Source of the DNA: Paludibacteraceae bacterium
Lineage (GTDB): Bacteria > Bacteroidota > Bacteroidia > Bacteroidales > Paludibacteraceae
NCBI GenBank assembly: GCA_016285885.1
Contig: JAEERP010000013.1
Coordinates: 1 to 64,000 of the forward strand
Reading direction: 5' to 3'
Length of the DNA stretch: 64,000 nucleotides
Part shown: one piece after another, positions 32,780 to 45,535 of the stretch
Layout of the letters: each line of letters opens with the position of its first letter
Position numbering within the stretch: position 1 is the first letter of the stretch
Program-made: the position numbers and the translations under genes
The notes under the pieces: generated by a model
Told to the model about the DNA's origin: nothing
The model's database searches: none
What the model saw: only the letters and a program-made list of their open reading frames with translations

Positions 32780-35140
32780 ATGAGAAAAATATTTACAAAA
32801 ACAACAAGGAGACACCTGGCCCATTGGTTAGTCTGTCTCACCTTACTGGCACTCCCTGCCATAGCACAGGCATTTGTCATCGACAACCTGAAGTACACGA
32901 TAACGGATGAGGCGAAGAATGAAGTGTCCGTGAGCGCCGACGCCACAGAACTCATCGAGAACGTCACCATCCCTGCGGAAGTGGAATACGAAGGGGTGAA
33001 ATATACGGTCACCTCCATCGCAAAAGAAGGGTTCTGGACAAGCTTTCAACTAACCGCTATCGACATCCCTAACTCCATAACCACCATTGGAGAATTTGCA
33101 TTCTATGCTTGTGAAGCATTAAAAACAATCGACATTCCTAACTCCGTGACCTTCATTGGAGGACATGCATTTGAGAACTGCATCGGATTAGAGACAATCA
33201 ACATCTCCCCTTCCTGTCCCATCGAAACGATAGAAGAAAACACTTTCGCAGAATGCACAAGCTTAAAATCATTCAGAATACCAGACTCCGTCACATATAT
33301 TAAAAGCTATGCATTTCACAACTGTGCGGAAATAACAGAAATCATCATTCCTAACTCCGTCAGATCCTTCAACATGTTTTCCTTCGCATATTGTGGGAAG
33401 TTGACCTCCATCACACTACCCAATCACATCAAATACCTAGATCTTTGCTTATTTGAAGGTTGCAAAAGTCTCACCTCCCTCACAATACCTGATTCCGTAG
33501 TATCAATAGATGCGGGCGCATTCGACTATTGCGAAAGCCTGACACGAATTGTGATTCCTAATTCTGTCAAAACCATTGGAGAAAGAGCATTTTTCCTATG
33601 CAAGAACCTTTCCTACGTCTATATTCCTAAATCTGTCAGCACAATACATAAAGGAGCTTTCGAAGGGTGTCCTAAACTGGAGGATCCGGAACATCCAGAG
33701 AACGCCATATATTGTGAAGTGGAAGAAGAACCAGAAGACTGGGTCCTGTTCTATAGCTATGAATACCATGGTCTTGGCAGCAGAATGCCGCTCAACGTCG
33801 TATGGGCGAGCGCAGGTACCCTCGGACAGACATTTGTCATAGACAACCTGAAGTACACAATAACGGACGATGTGAAGAATGGAGTATCCGTGAGCGCCAA
33901 CAGTACAGAACTTTCAGGAGACGTCGTCATTCCTGCGGAAGTGGAATATGAAGGGGTGAAATATACGGTCACCTCCATCGCTCAAGAAGGATTCCAAGAA
34001 TGTGCCGGACTAACCTCCATCGACATTCCCAACACGGTAACCTCCATCGGGCGAAAAGCATTCAATGAATGTAGGAGTTTGACCACTGCCAACATCCCTG
34101 ATTCCATCACCGCCATAGAAGGTGAAACGTTCTTCTTCTGTGAAAATCTGAAGTCCATCACAATACCAAGCAACGTCACTTCCATCGGAGAGTTCGCATT
34201 CGCCTACTGCAGCAAGTTGGCTCAACTAGAAATTCCTAACAGCGTTACTTCCATCGACGGAAGCGCCTTCGGCGAGTGCGTGAGTCTGCATCTACTCGAA
34301 ATACCAGAATCTGTTAAACACATCGGTCCAACAGCCTTCCACGATTGCGAGTATCTAACCATAATCATAGAGGACTCCACTTCCCTCGTCTTGGATGAGG
34401 GAGCCCTCAGTGATGTTAAGATGGTTTTGTACAAAAACAAGGAGGAGTATTTGATCGACGAGCCTTTCATATACGGTGACAAGGAGAAAGAACATCTGAT
34501 AGGATACTTCGGAACGGATTCGGTAATCACCATCCCTAACACCGTCAAATACATCGAAGAGAATGTGTTCAGACGTTCAAAGGCAACCTCCATTACCATT
34601 CCGAACTCCGTCACATACATCGGGAAAAATGCCTTCAATTTCTGTAGTATGCTCACCTCCATCACTATACCAAATTCCGTCACTTCAATAGACACGGAGG
34701 CATTCTCTTACTGCAAAAACCTGACCAACGTTCAGATACCGAAGTCCGTCGCACAGATTGGAGCAAACGCATTCTACGATTGCGAAAAGTTAGTCGATGA
34801 CGAGCAACCTAAACAAGCCATCTACTGCGACTTGAAAGAGAAACCGGAAGGATGGGATGTCACTTGGAACTACTTCAAATACGATGGGACCCTCTGCCAT
34901 ACTTTCTGGAATGAAAAGGCATCCTTGTCAACCAACGCATCACCTGTCATCACGAAGATATATGCGTCAGAAGGAACGATCATCATTGAAGGCTTCACGG
35001 GCGATATAAGCGTATTCAACCCAGCAGGACAATTAATCCTCCGTCGCACAACAGCAGAGACTTATACGGAGATTCCTGTGGTAGCAGGCCTCTACATCGT
35101 AAAAGCGGGAGAGACCTCGGAGCGTGTGATTGTACGATAA
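32780..35140 (+). CDS. Large secreted BspA-type LRR protein with two duplicated modules
   Basis: About 786 residues: a signal peptide (LVCLTLLALPAIAQA); module 1 with FVIDNLKYTITDEAKNEVSV and PAEVEYEGVKYTVTSIAKEG, then LRR_5/BspA repeats to HPENAIYCEVEEEPED; module 2 starting again with FVIDNLKYTITDDVKNGVSV and the same PAEVEYEGVKYTVTSIA, more repeats; and a C-terminal T9SS-type beta domain ending IVKAGETSERVIVR. The two entry segments are nearly identical at DNA level (about 32870-33010 and 33833-33975). ATG 32780 is preferred to ATG 32729 because it gives a proper signal peptide. Probable surface adhesin. Confidence 0.85.
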   Translation: MRKIFTKTTRRHLAHWLVCLTLLALPAIAQAFVIDNLKYTITDEAKNEVSVSADATELIENVTIPAEVEYEGVKYTVTSIAKEGFWTSFQLTAIDIPNSITTIGEFAFYACEALKTIDIPNSVTFIGGHAFENCIGLETINISPSCPIETIEENTFAECTSLKSFRIPDSVTYIKSYAFHNCAEITEIIIPNSVRSFNMFSFAYCGKLTSITLPNHIKYLDLCLFEGCKSLTSLTIPDSVVSIDAGAFDYCESLTRIVIPNSVKTIGERAFFLCKNLSYVYIPKSVSTIHKGAFEGCPKLEDPEHPENAIYCEVEEEPEDWVLFYSYEYHGLGSRMPLNVVWASAGTLGQTFVIDNLKYTITDDVKNGVSVSANSTELSGDVVIPAEVEYEGVKYTVTSIAQEGFQECAGLTSIDIPNTVTSIGRKAFNECRSLTTANIPDSITAIEGETFFFCENLKSITIPSNVTSIGEFAFAYCSKLAQLEIPNSVTSIDGSAFGECVSLHLLEIPESVKHIGPTAFHDCEYLTIIIEDSTSLVLDEGALSDVKMVLYKNKEEYLIDEPFIYGDKEKEHLIGYFGTDSVITIPNTVKYIEENVFRRSKATSITIPNSVTYIGKNAFNFCSMLTSITIPNSVTSIDTEAFSYCKNLTNVQIPKSVAQIGANAFYDCEKLVDDEQPKQAIYCDLKEKPEGWDVTWNYFKYDGTLCHTFWNEKASLSTNASPVITKIYASEGTIIIEGFTGDISVFNPAGQLILRRTTAETYTEIPVVAGLYIVKAGETSERVIVR

Positions 35141-35172
35141 AGGCACACCGCCGGCGACAACCGGTCATCATA

Positions 35173-35210
35173 AAAAAAGCCATTCCCCAATGACGAGGAA
35201 TGGCTTTTTT
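35173..35210. terminator. Bidirectional terminator between LRR gene and DUF3467
   Basis: Arms aaaaaagccattcc and ggaatggctttttt with a 10-nt loop: a textbook convergent terminator with A run and T run on both sides. Confidence 0.9.
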
Positions 35211-35227
35211 ATGCCTATAAAAGAGGA

Positions 35228-35551
35228 TTATGCCTCTCCACCACCATTGAAGGTGTTGAAGTTGAACGGCACGGTGCCACGGGGATCGTCGTTCCCCTTG
35301 ATGGTGCCATATTTCTCCTCATACTTCTGCAAGTTATTCTGCAATGCGAGCATCAGGCGTTTCGCATGCTCTGGCGTCAGGATAACACGTGACTTCACCC
35401 TTGTCTTCGGGGTATTCGGCAGGATGCGAAGGAAATCGATCACAAACTCCGAAGAGGAGTGGGAGATGATCGCCATATTAGAGTAAACACCCTCAGCGAC
35501 CTCCTCGCTGATCTCGATGTTCAGCTGTTTTTTCTCGTTTTGATCTTCCAT
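35228..35551 (-). CDS. DUF3467 protein
   Basis: 107 residues: IEISEEVAEGVYSNMAIIS, SSSEFVIDFLRILPNTPK and VILTPEHAKRLMLALQNNL are the family signature. The gene follows rpoC by about 80 bp on the same strand, its usual place in Bacteroidota. No catalytic residues stand out; the role is unknown, perhaps linked to transcription because of the fixed position. It is the last gene before the convergent terminator at 35173. Confidence 0.88.
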   Translation of the reverse strand: MEDQNEKKQLNIEISEEVAEGVYSNMAIISHSSSEFVIDFLRILPNTPKTRVKSRVILTPEHAKRLMLALQNNLQKYEEKYGTIKGNDDPRGTVPFNFNTFNGGGEA

Positions 35552-35630
35552 ATCAGTACACTATTTTTAACAAAGAGAGGACCAACTAAACAGTCAGTCC
35601 TCTCCCCTATTCTCATGAATTAAAAACACA

Positions 35631-38600
35631 TTAATTCTCAGCCTCAGCTGGTGTAGACTCCAAGCCGGAATTAGAAGGGCCGTAGAGCGGCTCCATCTCC
35701 TCCTTGGAACCCACGATCAGACGATCGAAATCACGCTGACCGGTACCTGCAGGGATCAAGTGACCACAGATCACGTTCTCCTTCATACCCTCCAAGTAAT
35801 CCACCTTACCACGGATAGCGGCATCATTCAAGACCTTCGTGGTCTCCTGGAATGATGCGGCAGACATGAAGCTAGTCGTTTGCAATGCGGCACGCGTGAT
35901 ACCTTGAAGAATCTGAGAAGAGATAGCAGGAACAGCGTCACGTGTCTCAACTGGTCTCAAGTCGCGACGTTTCAACATACTGTTCTCGTCCCTCAACTTA
36001 CGGACAGTCACGATCTGACCAGGTTTCAGGTTCTCAGAGTCACCTGCATCGGTCACGACCTTCTTGCCGTAGATTCTATCGTTCTCCTCCATGAATTCGA
36101 GCTTATCAACGATCTCCTTCTCCAAGAAGCGAGTATCACCCGCATCCTCGATCTCGACCTTACGCATCATTTGGCGCACGATCACCTCGAAGTGCTTATC
36201 GTTGATCTTCACACCCTGCAGACGGTACACATCCTGCACCTCGTTCACGATATACTCCTGAACAGCGGTAGGACCCTTGATCGCCAAGATATCCGATGGA
36301 GTGATCGCACCATCAGAGAGGGCAGTACCAGCACGAACGTAGTCGTTCTCCTGTACCAAGATCTGCTTAGACAATGGCACAAGGTATTTATGAACGTCAC
36401 CCGTCTTGGAAGTGACAGTGATTTCACGGTTACCACGCTTGATCTTACCGAAGGTCACCTCACCGTCGATCTCAGAAACGACAGCCGGGTTGGATGGGTT
36501 ACGCGCCTCGAACAACTCCGTGACACGAGGAAGACCTCCCGTGATATCGCCCGCCTTACCGACGGCGCGAGGGATCTTAACCAAGAGCTGACCCGTCTTA
36601 ACGCTATCCTTATCATCGACGATGACATGGGCGCCCACAGGCAAGCTATAAGACTTCACAACATTACCCTTGGAATCCACGATACGTGCCTCAGGCACCT
36701 TCGTCTTATCCTTGGACTCGATGATGATCTTCTCCCTCAAACCGGTCGTTTCATCGGACTCAGTCTTGTAGGTGACATTCTCGATGACGTTGTCGAAGGA
36801 GATCTTACCAGCCACCTCAGTGATGATAACAGCATTGAATGGGTCCCATTCGCAGACCTTATCACCCTTGGAAACCTTCTGACCATCCTGAACGTACAAT
36901 TTAGCACCATAAGGGATGTTCGCCGTAGTAAGAGCGATCTTCGTGTTAGGATCCACGATACGCATCTCAGTGTAACGGCTCACAACGATCTTGATTGGAT
37001 TGCCGTTCTCGTCCTCCGAATCAACCGTACGAAGCTCGTCGATTTCGATGTTACCTTCGTAGCGGGAAACGATACCAGACTCAGCAGCGATATTACCAGC
37101 GACACCACCGACGTGGAACGTACGCAGTGTCAACTGAGTTCCTGGCTCACCGATAGACTGAGCGGCGATGACACCGACAGCCTCACCCTTGTGAACCAGA
37201 CGGCCCGTTGCGAGGTTACGTCCGTAACACTTCGCGCAGACACCCTTCTTAGACTCACAAGTCAATACCGAACGGATCTCAACACGCTCGATCGGAGAGT
37301 CTTGGATAATCTGAGCCGCATCCTCACGGATCTCCTCACCGGCGGAAACGATCACCTCGCCCGTCAATGGATGGATGATGTCATGAACAGAGACACGACC
37401 CAATATTCTATCATACAAAGAGGCTACCACCTCCTCGTTATTCTTCAATTCCGTACAAACCAGACCACGCAACGTACCGCAATCCTCCTCGTTGATGATC
37501 ACATCGTGGGAGACGTCAACAAGACGACGAGTCAAGTAACCTGCGTCGGCCGTCTTCAAGGCGGTATCGGCAAGACCCTTACGAGCACCGTGCGTAGAGA
37601 TGAAGTACTCCAACACGGAAAGACCCTCCTTAAAGTTGGAAAGAATTGGGTTCTCGATGATCTGACCGCCCTCGGCACCCGCTTTTTGAGGCTTAGCCAT
37701 CAAACCACGCATACCGGACAGCTGACGGATCTGCTCCTTAGAACCACGGGCTCCAGAGTCAAGCATCATGTATACTGAGTTGAATCCTTGGTCGTCGGAA
37801 GAAATCGTCTTCATCAAGATGTTAGACAATTCAGCGTTGATGTGCGTCCAAGTATCGATAATCTGGTTGTAACGCTCGTTATAGGTGATGAAGCCCATGT
37901 TATAGTTGTTCATGATCTCCTCAACCTCCTTATAACCCTTCTGAACCAATTCCTCTTTCTCCTTAGGGATGATCACATTCTCGAGGTTAAATGACAAGCA
38001 ACCTCTGAAGGCCATGTAGTAACCGAGGTTCTTGATATCGTCGAGGAACTGAGCCGTACGAGCCACACCACAAACCTTGATCACGTTACCGATGATGTCA
38101 CGGAGGGACTTCTTGGTGATCAACGTGTTCACGTAACCCACCTCAGGTGGCACGTTCTCGTTGAAGATCAGACGTCCGACAGTCGTCTCGACCATCGTGT
38201 CCACCAATTCGCCCTTATCGTTCAAATCCTTCACGATCACCTTGATAGGCGCATGGAGAGCCACTTTCTTCTCGTTGTAGGCGATGTGAGCCTCTTCCAC
38301 ACCGTAGAAGGTCAAGCCTTCGCCCAAAGCGCCGGCACGTGGTTTAGTGATGTAGTACAATCCCAACACCATGTCCTGAGAAGGCACCGTGATAGGCGAA
38401 CCGTTCGCAGGGTTCAAGATATTATGGGAAGCGAGCATCAACATTTGAGCCTCCAAAACAGCCTCGTTACCCAAAGGCAAGTGAACGGCCATCTGGTCAC
38501 CATCGAAGTCGGCGTTGAACGCGGTACAAGCCAACGGGTGCAATTGGATAGCCTTACCCTCGATCATCTTAGGCTGGAAGGCCTGGATACCCAAACGGTG

Positions 38601-39923
38601 CAATGTCGGGGCACGGTTCAAAAGAACAGGGTGACCTTTCATCACGTACTCGAGGATATCCCAAACCACTGGATCCTTACGGTCAACGATCTTCTTAGCG
38701 GATTTCACCGTCTTGACGATACCACGCTCGATCAGCTTACGGATCACAAATGGCTTATACAGTTCGGCCGCCATATCCTTAGGCAAACCGCACTCATGCA
38801 TCTTCAACTCAGGGCCAACGACGATAACGGAACGAGCGGAGTAGTCAACACGCTTACCCAACAAGTTCTGACGGAAACGTCCTTGCTTACCCTTCAAGGA
38901 GTCTGACAAAGACTTCAACGGACGGTTAGCATCCGTCTTCACCGCGCTAGACTTACGGGAGTTGTCGAACAAGGAGTCGACAGCCTCCTGCAACATACGC
39001 TTCTCGTTACGGAGGATAACCTCAGGAGCCTTGATCTCGATCAGTCTCTTCAAACGGTTGTTACGTATGATGACACGGCGGTACAAATCATTCAAGTCGG
39101 AAGTGGCGAAACGTCCACCATCCAATGGAACCAACGGACGCAACTCAGGCGGGATGACAGGGACGATCTTCACGATCATCCACTCAGGCTTGTTCTTACC
39201 GTTAGACGCACGGAAAGCCTCCACAACCTGAAGACGCTTCAAAGCCTCGGTCTTACGCTGTTGGGAAGACTCCTGACCAGCTCGGTTCCTCAACTCGAAG
39301 GAGAGGGAATCGAGGTCGACACGTTGCAACATGTCGTAGATAGCCTCGGCACCCATCTTGGCGATGAATTTATTAGGATCGGTATCCTCCAACATCTGGT
39401 TCTCCTTAGGGAGCTTGTCCACGATGTCCAAGTACTCCTCTTCGGTGAGCAGATCCTGCTCGGCGATACCCTCATTCTCCATGATACCTGGTTGAATGAC
39501 AACGTAACGCTCGTAGTAGATAACCGCATCCAATTTCTTTGTTGGCATACCCAACAAGTATCCAATCTTATTTGGCAAAGAACGGAAGTACCAGATGTGA
39601 GCGACAGGAACGACGAGCTGGATATGTCCCATGCGCTCGCGACGAACCTTCTTCTCAGTGACTTCCACACCACAACGGTCGCAGACGATACCCTTGTAAC
39701 GGATACGTTTGTACTTACCGCAATGGCACTCGTAATCCTTCACCGGACCGAAAATTCTCTCACAGAACAAACCGTCACGTTCAGGCTTGTAGGTTCTGTA
39801 ATTGATGGTTTCCGGTTTTAACACCTCACCACTTGACTCTTCGAGGATCTCCTCCGGAGAAGCCAAGCCAATGGTAATCTTAGTGAAATTACTCTTTATC
39901 CTACTATCTTTCTTAAAAGCCAT
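35631..39923 (-). CDS. rpoC: RNA polymerase subunit beta'
   Basis: 1430 residues. Zinc-binding [20 protein letters not shown] near residue 70, the catalytic Asp triad in [17 protein letters not shown] near residue 466, the bridge-helix and trigger-loop regions, and a second zinc site [16 protein letters not shown]. It carries the insertions usual for Bacteroidota. It follows rpoB by 27 bp. Long antisense frames across this gene are shadows of its codon bias. Confidence 0.98.
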   Translation of the reverse strand: MAFKKDSRIKSNFTKITIGLASPEEILEESSGEVLKPETINYRTYKPERDGLFCERIFGPVKDYECHCGKYKRIRYKGIVCDRCGVEVTEKKVRRERMGHIQLVVPVAHIWYFRSLPNKIGYLLGMPTKKLDAVIYYERYVVIQPGIMENEGIAEQDLLTEEEYLDIVDKLPKENQMLEDTDPNKFIAKMGAEAIYDMLQRVDLDSLSFELRNRAGQESSQQRKTEALKRLQVVEAFRASNGKNKPEWMIVKIVPVIPPELRPLVPLDGGRFATSDLNDLYRRVIIRNNRLKRLIEIKAPEVILRNEKRMLQEAVDSLFDNSRKSSAVKTDANRPLKSLSDSLKGKQGRFRQNLLGKRVDYSARSVIVVGPELKMHECGLPKDMAAELYKPFVIRKLIERGIVKTVKSAKKIVDRKDPVVWDILEYVMKGHPVLLNRAPTLHRLGIQAFQPKMIEGKAIQLHPLACTAFNADFDGDQMAVHLPLGNEAVLEAQMLMLASHNILNPANGSPITVPSQDMVLGLYYITKPRAGALGEGLTFYGVEEAHIAYNEKKVALHAPIKVIVKDLNDKGELVDTMVETTVGRLIFNENVPPEVGYVNTLITKKSLRDIIGNVIKVCGVARTAQFLDDIKNLGYYMAFRGCLSFNLENVIIPKEKEELVQKGYKEVEEIMNNYNMGFITYNERYNQIIDTWTHINAELSNILMKTISSDDQGFNSVYMMLDSGARGSKEQIRQLSGMRGLMAKPQKAGAEGGQIIENPILSNFKEGLSVLEYFISTHGARKGLADTALKTADAGYLTRRLVDVSHDVIINEEDCGTLRGLVCTELKNNEEVVASLYDRILGRVSVHDIIHPLTGEVIVSAGEEIREDAAQIIQDSPIERVEIRSVLTCESKKGVCAKCYGRNLATGRLVHKGEAVGVIAAQSIGEPGTQLTLRTFHVGGVAGNIAAESGIVSRYEGNIEIDELRTVDSEDENGNPIKIVVSRYTEMRIVDPNTKIALTTANIPYGAKLYVQDGQKVSKGDKVCEWDPFNAVIITEVAGKISFDNVIENVTYKTESDETTGLREKIIIESKDKTKVPEARIVDSKGNVVKSYSLPVGAHVIVDDKDSVKTGQLLVKIPRAVGKAGDITGGLPRVTELFEARNPSNPAVVSEIDGEVTFGKIKRGNREITVTSKTGDVHKYLVPLSKQILVQENDYVRAGTALSDGAITPSDILAIKGPTAVQEYIVNEVQDVYRLQGVKINDKHFEVIVRQMMRKVEIEDAGDTRFLEKEIVDKLEFMEENDRIYGKKVVTDAGDSENLKPGQIVTVRKLRDENSMLKRRDLRPVETRDAVPAISSQILQGITRAALQTTSFMSAASFQETTKVLNDAAIRGKVDYLEGMKENVICGHLIPAGTGQRDFDRLIVGSKEEMEPLYGPSNSGLESTPAEAEN

Positions 39924-39950
39924 ATTTTATATTGAAAAGAGTTATACTAA

Positions 39951-42900
39951 TTATTCAAGCGTTATACTCAAGCCCAAACCTCTCAACTCGTGCAGCAACA
40001 CGTTCAAAGATTCCGGAATACCAGCAGGTGGCATTGGTTCACCCTTGACGATAGACTCATAAGCGCGGGCACGGCCTGTCACGTCATCTGACTTGATGGT
40101 CAAGATCTCTTGGAGCACATGAGAAGCACCGAAGGCCTCGATAGCCCAAACCTCCATCTCTCCAAAACGCTGTCCACCGAACTGAGCCTTACCACCAAGA
40201 GGTTGTTGAGTAATCAACGAGTAAGGACCGATAGAACGAGCGTGCATCTTATCGTCGACCATGTGACCCAGTTTCAACATATAGATGACACCGACTGTCG
40301 CAGGTTGGTCGAAACGCTCACCCGTACCACCATCGCACAAGTAAGTCTTACCATATCTTGGAAGACCCGCCTTGTCGGTCCACTCGTTCAAGTCGTCCAA
40401 AGTGGCACCGTCGAAGATTGGGGTGGCGAACTTGCATCCCAACTTCATACCAGCCCATCCGAGCACGGTCTCGAAAATCTGACCCAAGTTCATACGGGAA
40501 GGCACACCCAACGGGTTCAACACGATGTCAACCGGTGTTCCATCAGGCAAGAACGGCATATCCTCCTGTCTTACGATACGAGAGACGATACCCTTGTTAC
40601 CGTGACGTCCGGCCATCTTGTCACCCACACGGATCTTACGCTTCTTAGCGATGTAAACCTTCACCAATTGAACAATTCCTGCAGGAAGCTCGTCACCGAT
40701 CATGACGTTGAACTTCTTACGCTTGTTCACAGCATCCAACTCCTTGTACTTTCTGATATAGTTCATGATCAAGTCATGGATCATATCATTCTTGTGGGCA
40801 TCAGAGGTCCACTTGCTGAGTTGAACGGTAGTATAATCTATTTCCTCCAAAGCCTTCTTAGAGAACTTAGAGCCCTTCGCAATCACGTCGGCGCCCATGA
40901 AGTCCTTCACGCCTTGTGAAGTCTTTCCGCTGGTCAGAACCTGAAGCTTATCCACGAGGATACCCTTCAATTCGGCAGCCTTCTCCAAGAACTCCTCCTC
41001 GATCTTAGGCAAGATGGCTTTGTCGCTCATACGAGACTTGCGCGTCTTCATAGCCTTCGAGAACAATCTCTTGTCCACAACGACACCACGCAATGAAGGG
41101 GTAGCCTTCAAGGAAGCGTCCTTCACGTCACCGGCCTTGTCACCGAAGATGGCGCGGAGCAACTTCTCCTCAGGAGAAGGATCCGACTCGCCCTTAGGGG
41201 TGATCTTACCGATCAAGATGTCGCCTGGCTCCACGAAAGCACCCACACGGATGATACCGTTCTCATCCAAGTTACGGGTAGCGTCCTCGCTGACATTCGG
41301 AATATCCGCAGTCAACTCCTCCAATCCACGCTTCGTCTCACGGACCTCCAACTGGTATTCGTCGACATGGACAGAGGTGAATATATCGTATTTACAAACC
41401 TTCTCGTTGATCACGATGGCATCCTCGTAGTTGTAACCCTTCCAAGGCATGAAGGCAACCAAGAGGTTCTTACCGATAGCCAACTCACCACCTTGGGTAG
41501 AGTAACCCTCCGTCATGATCTGACCCTTCGTGACACGTTGTCCGCGGGTAACGACAGGGCGCAAGTCGATCGTAGTGCTTTGGTTGGTTTTTCTGAACTT
41601 AGGGATGACATACTCCTTCAGAGAAGAGTCGAAGTTAACGAACTCCTCATCCTCGGTTCTATCATAACGCACCTTGATGACGCTAGCGTCGACGAATTCA
41701 ACGACACCGTCGCCCTCAGCGGCGATCTGCGTACGAGAGTCGCGCACCAACTGAGCCTCGATACCGGTACCCACGATTGGGGACTCAGTACGCAACAAAG
41801 GAACCGCCTGGCGCATCATGTTAGATCCCATCAACGCACGGTTCGCATCATCATGCTCGAGGAACGGAATCAAGGAAGCCGCGATAGAGGCGATCTGCGC
41901 CGGAGCGACATCCATCAAATCCAACTCTGAAGGCGGAACGACAGGGAAGTCACCCTCCTTACGGGCTTTCACCTTATCGGACAAGAAATTACCTTCCTCA
42001 TCCAATGCGGCGTTACCCTGAGCGATGATCTTACCTTCCTCCTCCTCAGCGGTCATATATTGCACACCATTCTCGGAGATATCAGCCTTTCCGTCCTTCA
42101 CGATACGGTAAGGAGTCTCGATAAATCCGAGGTCATTGATCTTCGCGTAGACACACAAAGAAGAGATCAAACCGATGTTCGGACCCTCAGGCGTCTCGAT
42201 AGGGCAGAGACGTCCGTAGTGCGTGTAGTGCACGTCGCGGACCTCGAAGCCCGCACGCTCACGGGAAAGACCACCAGGACCGAGGGCGGAGAGACGACGC
42301 TTGTGCGTGATTTCGGCAAGCGGGTTCGTCTGATCCATGAATTGAGAGAGGGCATTCGTTCCGAAGAAAGAGTTGATAACGGAAGAGATTGTCTTGGCGT
42401 TGATCAAATCAATCGGAGTGAACACCTCATTGTCGCGGACATTCATACGCTCACGGATGGTTCTCGCCATACGGGCCAGACCCACGCCGAACTGGTTGTA
42501 CAATTGTTCGCCCACCGTGCGGACACGACGGTTGCTCAAGTGGTCGATATCGTCGACATCGGCCTTAGAGTTGATCAATTGAATCAAGTACTTGATGATC
42601 TCGATGATATCCTCGTTCGTGAGGACACCCACGTTCATGTCCGTCTTAAGACCCAATTTCTTGTTGATTCTATAACGGCCAACCTCGCCCAAGTCGTAGC
42701 GCTTCTCGGAGAAGAACAAACTTTGGATCACCTCGCGGGCAGCGTTCTCGTCCGCAGGCTCTGCGTTACGCAGCTGGCGGTAGATATAGTAAACAGCCTC
42801 TTTTTCGGAGTTGCTGGAATCTTTTTGTAAAGTATTATAAATGATCTCGTAGTCGGAGAGGTTCTGGTCCTCCTTGTGGAGCAGGATCGTCTGCACGCCC

Positions 42901-43763
42901 GAATCGAGAATCATCTGGAGGTGTTCCTTTTCCAAGATAGTCTCACGGTCAATAACGACCTCGTGACGTTCGATGGAAACGACCTCACCTGTATCTTCAT
43001 CAACGAAATCCTCGACCCAAGTCTTCAGAACACGAGCGGCGAGCTTTCTGCCCTCCACCTTCTTCAGAGCAGCCTTGGAGACCTTGATCTCCTCAGCCAG
43101 GCCGAATATCTCGAGAATATCCTTATCACTTTCATATCCGATGGCACGCAAAAGCGTGGTAACCGGTAATTTCTTCTTACGGTCGATGTATGCGTACATG
43201 ACATTGTTGATGTCCGTAGCGAACTCGATCCATGAACCTTTGAACGGGATGATACGAGCGGAATAGAGTTTTGTTCCGTTCGCGTGCATGCTCTGTCCGA
43301 AGAAAACACCTGGAGAACGGTGCAACTGAGAAACGACGACGCGCTCAGCACCGTTGATGACAAAGGTACCTTTGTCGGTCATATAAGGGATTTGCCCCAA
43401 ATAGACATCTTGGATAATTGTCTCAAAATCCTCATGGTCAGGATCTGTACAATACAACTTTAATTTAGCCTTCAAAGGCACGCAATAGGTAAGGCCTCTT
43501 TCGATACACTCGTCAATCGAATAACGGGAAGGATCGATATAGTAGTCCAAGAACTCCAGGACAAAATTGTTACGCGTATCCGCAATAGGGAAATTCTCGG
43601 CGAAAACCTTGTACATGCCCTCGTTTTTCCTTTGCTCAGGAGGGGTGTCCAACTGGAAGAAATCCCTAAACGACTTTAATTGCACTTCAAGAAAATCCGG
43701 ATACTCGAACGGTTTCTTGACAGAGGCAAAACTAACTCTCTGTTTATTTTCAATAGAAGACAT
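39951..43763 (-). CDS. rpoB: RNA polymerase subunit beta
   Basis: 1270 residues, usual for Bacteroidota. The rifampicin-pocket region ([40 protein letters not shown]) and the C-terminal [20 protein letters not shown] are intact, and the pocket residues show no obvious resistance substitution. It is separated from rplL by ~100 bp that contain two hairpins (43811-43860), so expression relative to the ribosomal genes may be set by attenuation. Confidence 0.98.
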   Translation of the reverse strand: MSSIENKQRVSFASVKKPFEYPDFLEVQLKSFRDFFQLDTPPEQRKNEGMYKVFAENFPIADTRNNFVLEFLDYYIDPSRYSIDECIERGLTYCVPLKAKLKLYCTDPDHEDFETIIQDVYLGQIPYMTDKGTFVINGAERVVVSQLHRSPGVFFGQSMHANGTKLYSARIIPFKGSWIEFATDINNVMYAYIDRKKKLPVTTLLRAIGYESDKDILEIFGLAEEIKVSKAALKKVEGRKLAARVLKTWVEDFVDEDTGEVVSIERHEVVIDRETILEKEHLQMILDSGVQTILLHKEDQNLSDYEIIYNTLQKDSSNSEKEAVYYIYRQLRNAEPADENAAREVIQSLFFSEKRYDLGEVGRYRINKKLGLKTDMNVGVLTNEDIIEIIKYLIQLINSKADVDDIDHLSNRRVRTVGEQLYNQFGVGLARMARTIRERMNVRDNEVFTPIDLINAKTISSVINSFFGTNALSQFMDQTNPLAEITHKRRLSALGPGGLSRERAGFEVRDVHYTHYGRLCPIETPEGPNIGLISSLCVYAKINDLGFIETPYRIVKDGKADISENGVQYMTAEEEEGKIIAQGNAALDEEGNFLSDKVKARKEGDFPVVPPSELDLMDVAPAQIASIAASLIPFLEHDDANRALMGSNMMRQAVPLLRTESPIVGTGIEAQLVRDSRTQIAAEGDGVVEFVDASVIKVRYDRTEDEEFVNFDSSLKEYVIPKFRKTNQSTTIDLRPVVTRGQRVTKGQIMTEGYSTQGGELAIGKNLLVAFMPWKGYNYEDAIVINEKVCKYDIFTSVHVDEYQLEVRETKRGLEELTADIPNVSEDATRNLDENGIIRVGAFVEPGDILIGKITPKGESDPSPEEKLLRAIFGDKAGDVKDASLKATPSLRGVVVDKRLFSKAMKTRKSRMSDKAILPKIEEEFLEKAAELKGILVDKLQVLTSGKTSQGVKDFMGADVIAKGSKFSKKALEEIDYTTVQLSKWTSDAHKNDMIHDLIMNYIRKYKELDAVNKRKKFNVMIGDELPAGIVQLVKVYIAKKRKIRVGDKMAGRHGNKGIVSRIVRQEDMPFLPDGTPVDIVLNPLGVPSRMNLGQIFETVLGWAGMKLGCKFATPIFDGATLDDLNEWTDKAGLPRYGKTYLCDGGTGERFDQPATVGVIYMLKLGHMVDDKMHARSIGPYSLITQQPLGGKAQFGGQRFGEMEVWAIEAFGASHVLQEILTIKSDDVTGRARAYESIVKGEPMPPAGIPESLNVLLHELRGLGLSITLE

Positions 43764-43810
43764 TTATCGAAGATATTAAGTGAACTCAAAAAAGAATATA
43801 GACATAAAAA

Positions 43811-43860
43811 GGTTTAGAACCTTGTGTAAAGGTTCTAAACCAAAGTTCTGTTGCCAGAAC
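43811..43860 (-). terminator. Tandem hairpins between rplL and rpoB (attenuator)
   Basis: The minus strand first forms GTTCTG/CAGAAC (43860-43845), then a perfect 13-bp stem ggtttagaacctt/aaggttctaaacc (43841-43811) followed by TTTTTAT. The second hairpin is a good Rho-independent terminator placed inside the operon; partial termination would lower rpoBC relative to rplJL, as known in other bacteria. Confidence 0.75.
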
Positions 43861-43865
43861 CTGTA

Positions 43866-44240
43866 CTATTTAAGTTCAACTTCAGCTCCAGCCTCCTCGA
43901 GTTGTTTCTTAAGACCTTCAGCATCAGCTTTAGCGATACCTTCCTTAATAGCACTTGGTGCGCCGTCAACCATGTCCTTAGCCTCTTTCAAGCCAAGACC
44001 AGTCAACTCCTTAACCAACTTAACGATAGCCAACTTGTTAGCACCAGCTGATTTCAAAATAACGTCGAAAGAAGACTTCTCCTCAGCGGCAGCGGCACCA
44101 CCAGCAGCAGGAGCAGCAACAGCTACAGCTGCAGCAGCAGGTTCGATACCATACTCGTTTTTCAAAATTTCAGCAAGTTCATTAACTTCTTTAACTGTCA
44201 AGTTAACTAATTGTTCTGCAAAAGCTTTCAAATCTGCCAT
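43866..44240 (-). CDS. rplL: Ribosomal protein L7/L12
   Basis: 124 residues: an N-terminal dimer domain ([20 protein letters not shown]), an Ala/Gly-rich hinge and the C-terminal domain with [20 protein letters not shown]. The stalk protein that recruits translation GTPases. It lies 46 bp after rplJ. Confidence 0.97.
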   Translation of the reverse strand: MADLKAFAEQLVNLTVKEVNELAEILKNEYGIEPAAAAVAVAAPAAGGAAAAEEKSSFDVILKSAGANKLAIVKLVKELTGLGLKEAKDMVDGAPSAIKEGIAKADAEGLKKQLEEAGAEVELK

Positions 44241-44286
44241 TTTATTTATCTATTAAAAATGTTTATAATCTATTAACTATTAAAAA

Positions 44287-44805
44287 TTATCTTTCGGAAA
44301 GTGTTTTCAACACGCCGTGGATAGTTGAACCTCCTGACTGAAGAGCGGAAATAACGTTCTTAGCAGGCGATTGCAACAATGTAATGATATCTCCAATGAG
44401 CTCGTTCTTGCTCTTGATGCTGACCAAAGCGTCCAATTGATCCGCGCCAACATAGAAGCTCTCCTCAACGTAAGCGGCCTTCAAGGCAGGCTTAGCCAAA
44501 GGATTCTTCTTGCTGAACTCCTTGATCAACTTTGCAGGAGCGTTGCCAGTGTCGCACAGGAACAATGCGGAAGGGCCTTCGAGGCAACCGTACAAAGGAG
44601 AGAAATCCCCCTTACGTTCCAGAGCCTTCTTCAGCAAAGTGTTCTTTACGACAAAAAGCTTAATGTCATTCTTGAAACAAGCACGTCTCAAATCGCTGGT
44701 CAAATCTGCGGTCAAACCGGCAGCGTCAGCGATATAGAAGTGAGCATATTGATTGAGATTATCAAAAATCTGTTCTATAACAGCACCTTTATCTTCCTTT
44801 TTCAT
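44287..44805 (-). CDS. rplJ: Ribosomal protein L10
   Basis: 172 residues with FYIADAAGLTADLTSDLRRA, KNTLLKKALERKG and the C-terminal helix that binds L7/L12. Forms the base of the ribosomal stalk. In other bacteria L10 with L12 represses its own operon; a leader for this is not clearly visible in the 11-bp gap to rplA. It lies between rplA and rplL in the standard order. Confidence 0.96.
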   Translation of the reverse strand: MKKEDKGAVIEQIFDNLNQYAHFYIADAAGLTADLTSDLRRACFKNDIKLFVVKNTLLKKALERKGDFSPLYGCLEGPSALFLCDTGNAPAKLIKEFSKKNPLAKPALKAAYVEESFYVGADQLDALVSIKSKNELIGDIITLLQSPAKNVISALQSGGSTIHGVLKTLSER

Positions 44806-44816
44806 GTTCCTAAATA

Positions 44817-45515
44817 TTAAATTTCATCAACTGTTTTAGGGTCAATTTTAATACCCAGACTCATAGTACTCGAAAGGAAGATGCTCTTAATATAGACACC
44901 TTTAGAAGTAGTAGGTTTCAACTTAACCAACGTGTCGATAAAAGTCTTGGCATTTTCCATGATCTGATCAGCGGTGAAAGACACCTTGCCGATAGAAGCA
45001 TGAACGATACCGCTCTTATCCACCTTGAAATCAATCTTTCCTTGTTTAACCTCTTTAACAGCCTTGCCAACCTCATTGGTAACAGTACCACTCTTAGGGT
45101 TAGGCATCAAGCCACGAGGACCCAAGACCCTACCTAGAGCACCGATTTTACCCATGATAGAAGGCATCGTAATGATTACATCAACATCAGTCCAACCACC
45201 TTTAATCTTTTCGATATACTCATCAAGACCAACGTAGTCAGCGCCGGCAGCCTTCGCATCAGCCTCTGCGTCAGGAGTACATAGAGCCAAGACCCTAACT
45301 GTCTTTCCTGTTCCTGCTGGCAACGAAACGACGCCACGAACCATTTGGTTTGCCTTTCTTGGGTCAACGCCCAAGCGAACATCAATATCAACAGAAGCAT
45401 CGAACTTTGTGGTGGTGATATCCTTCACCAAAGATGAAGCCTCTTTCAAAGAGTAAGATTTTCCTGCTTCAATCTTCTCTAAAGCTAACTTTTGATTTTT
45501 TGTAAGTTTACCCAT
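44817..45515 (-). CDS. rplA: Ribosomal protein L1
   Basis: 232 residues: [40 protein letters not shown] and the [18 protein letters not shown] signature. Binds 23S rRNA at the L1 stalk and in many bacteria represses the L11 operon. It starts 20 bp after rplK. Confidence 0.97.
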   Translation of the reverse strand: MGKLTKNQKLALEKIEAGKSYSLKEASSLVKDITTTKFDASVDIDVRLGVDPRKANQMVRGVVSLPAGTGKTVRVLALCTPDAEADAKAAGADYVGLDEYIEKIKGGWTDVDVIITMPSIMGKIGALGRVLGPRGLMPNPKSGTVTNEVGKAVKEVKQGKIDFKVDKSGIVHASIGKVSFTADQIMENAKTFIDTLVKLKPTTSKGVYIKSIFLSSTMSLGIKIDPKTVDEI

Positions 45516-45535
45516 TTCAATTGAAGTATTAAAAA

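Noticed and set aside
35880-37778. 632-codon plus-strand frame opposite rpoC
   Set aside because: Antisense shadow of rpoC, no recognisable motif.
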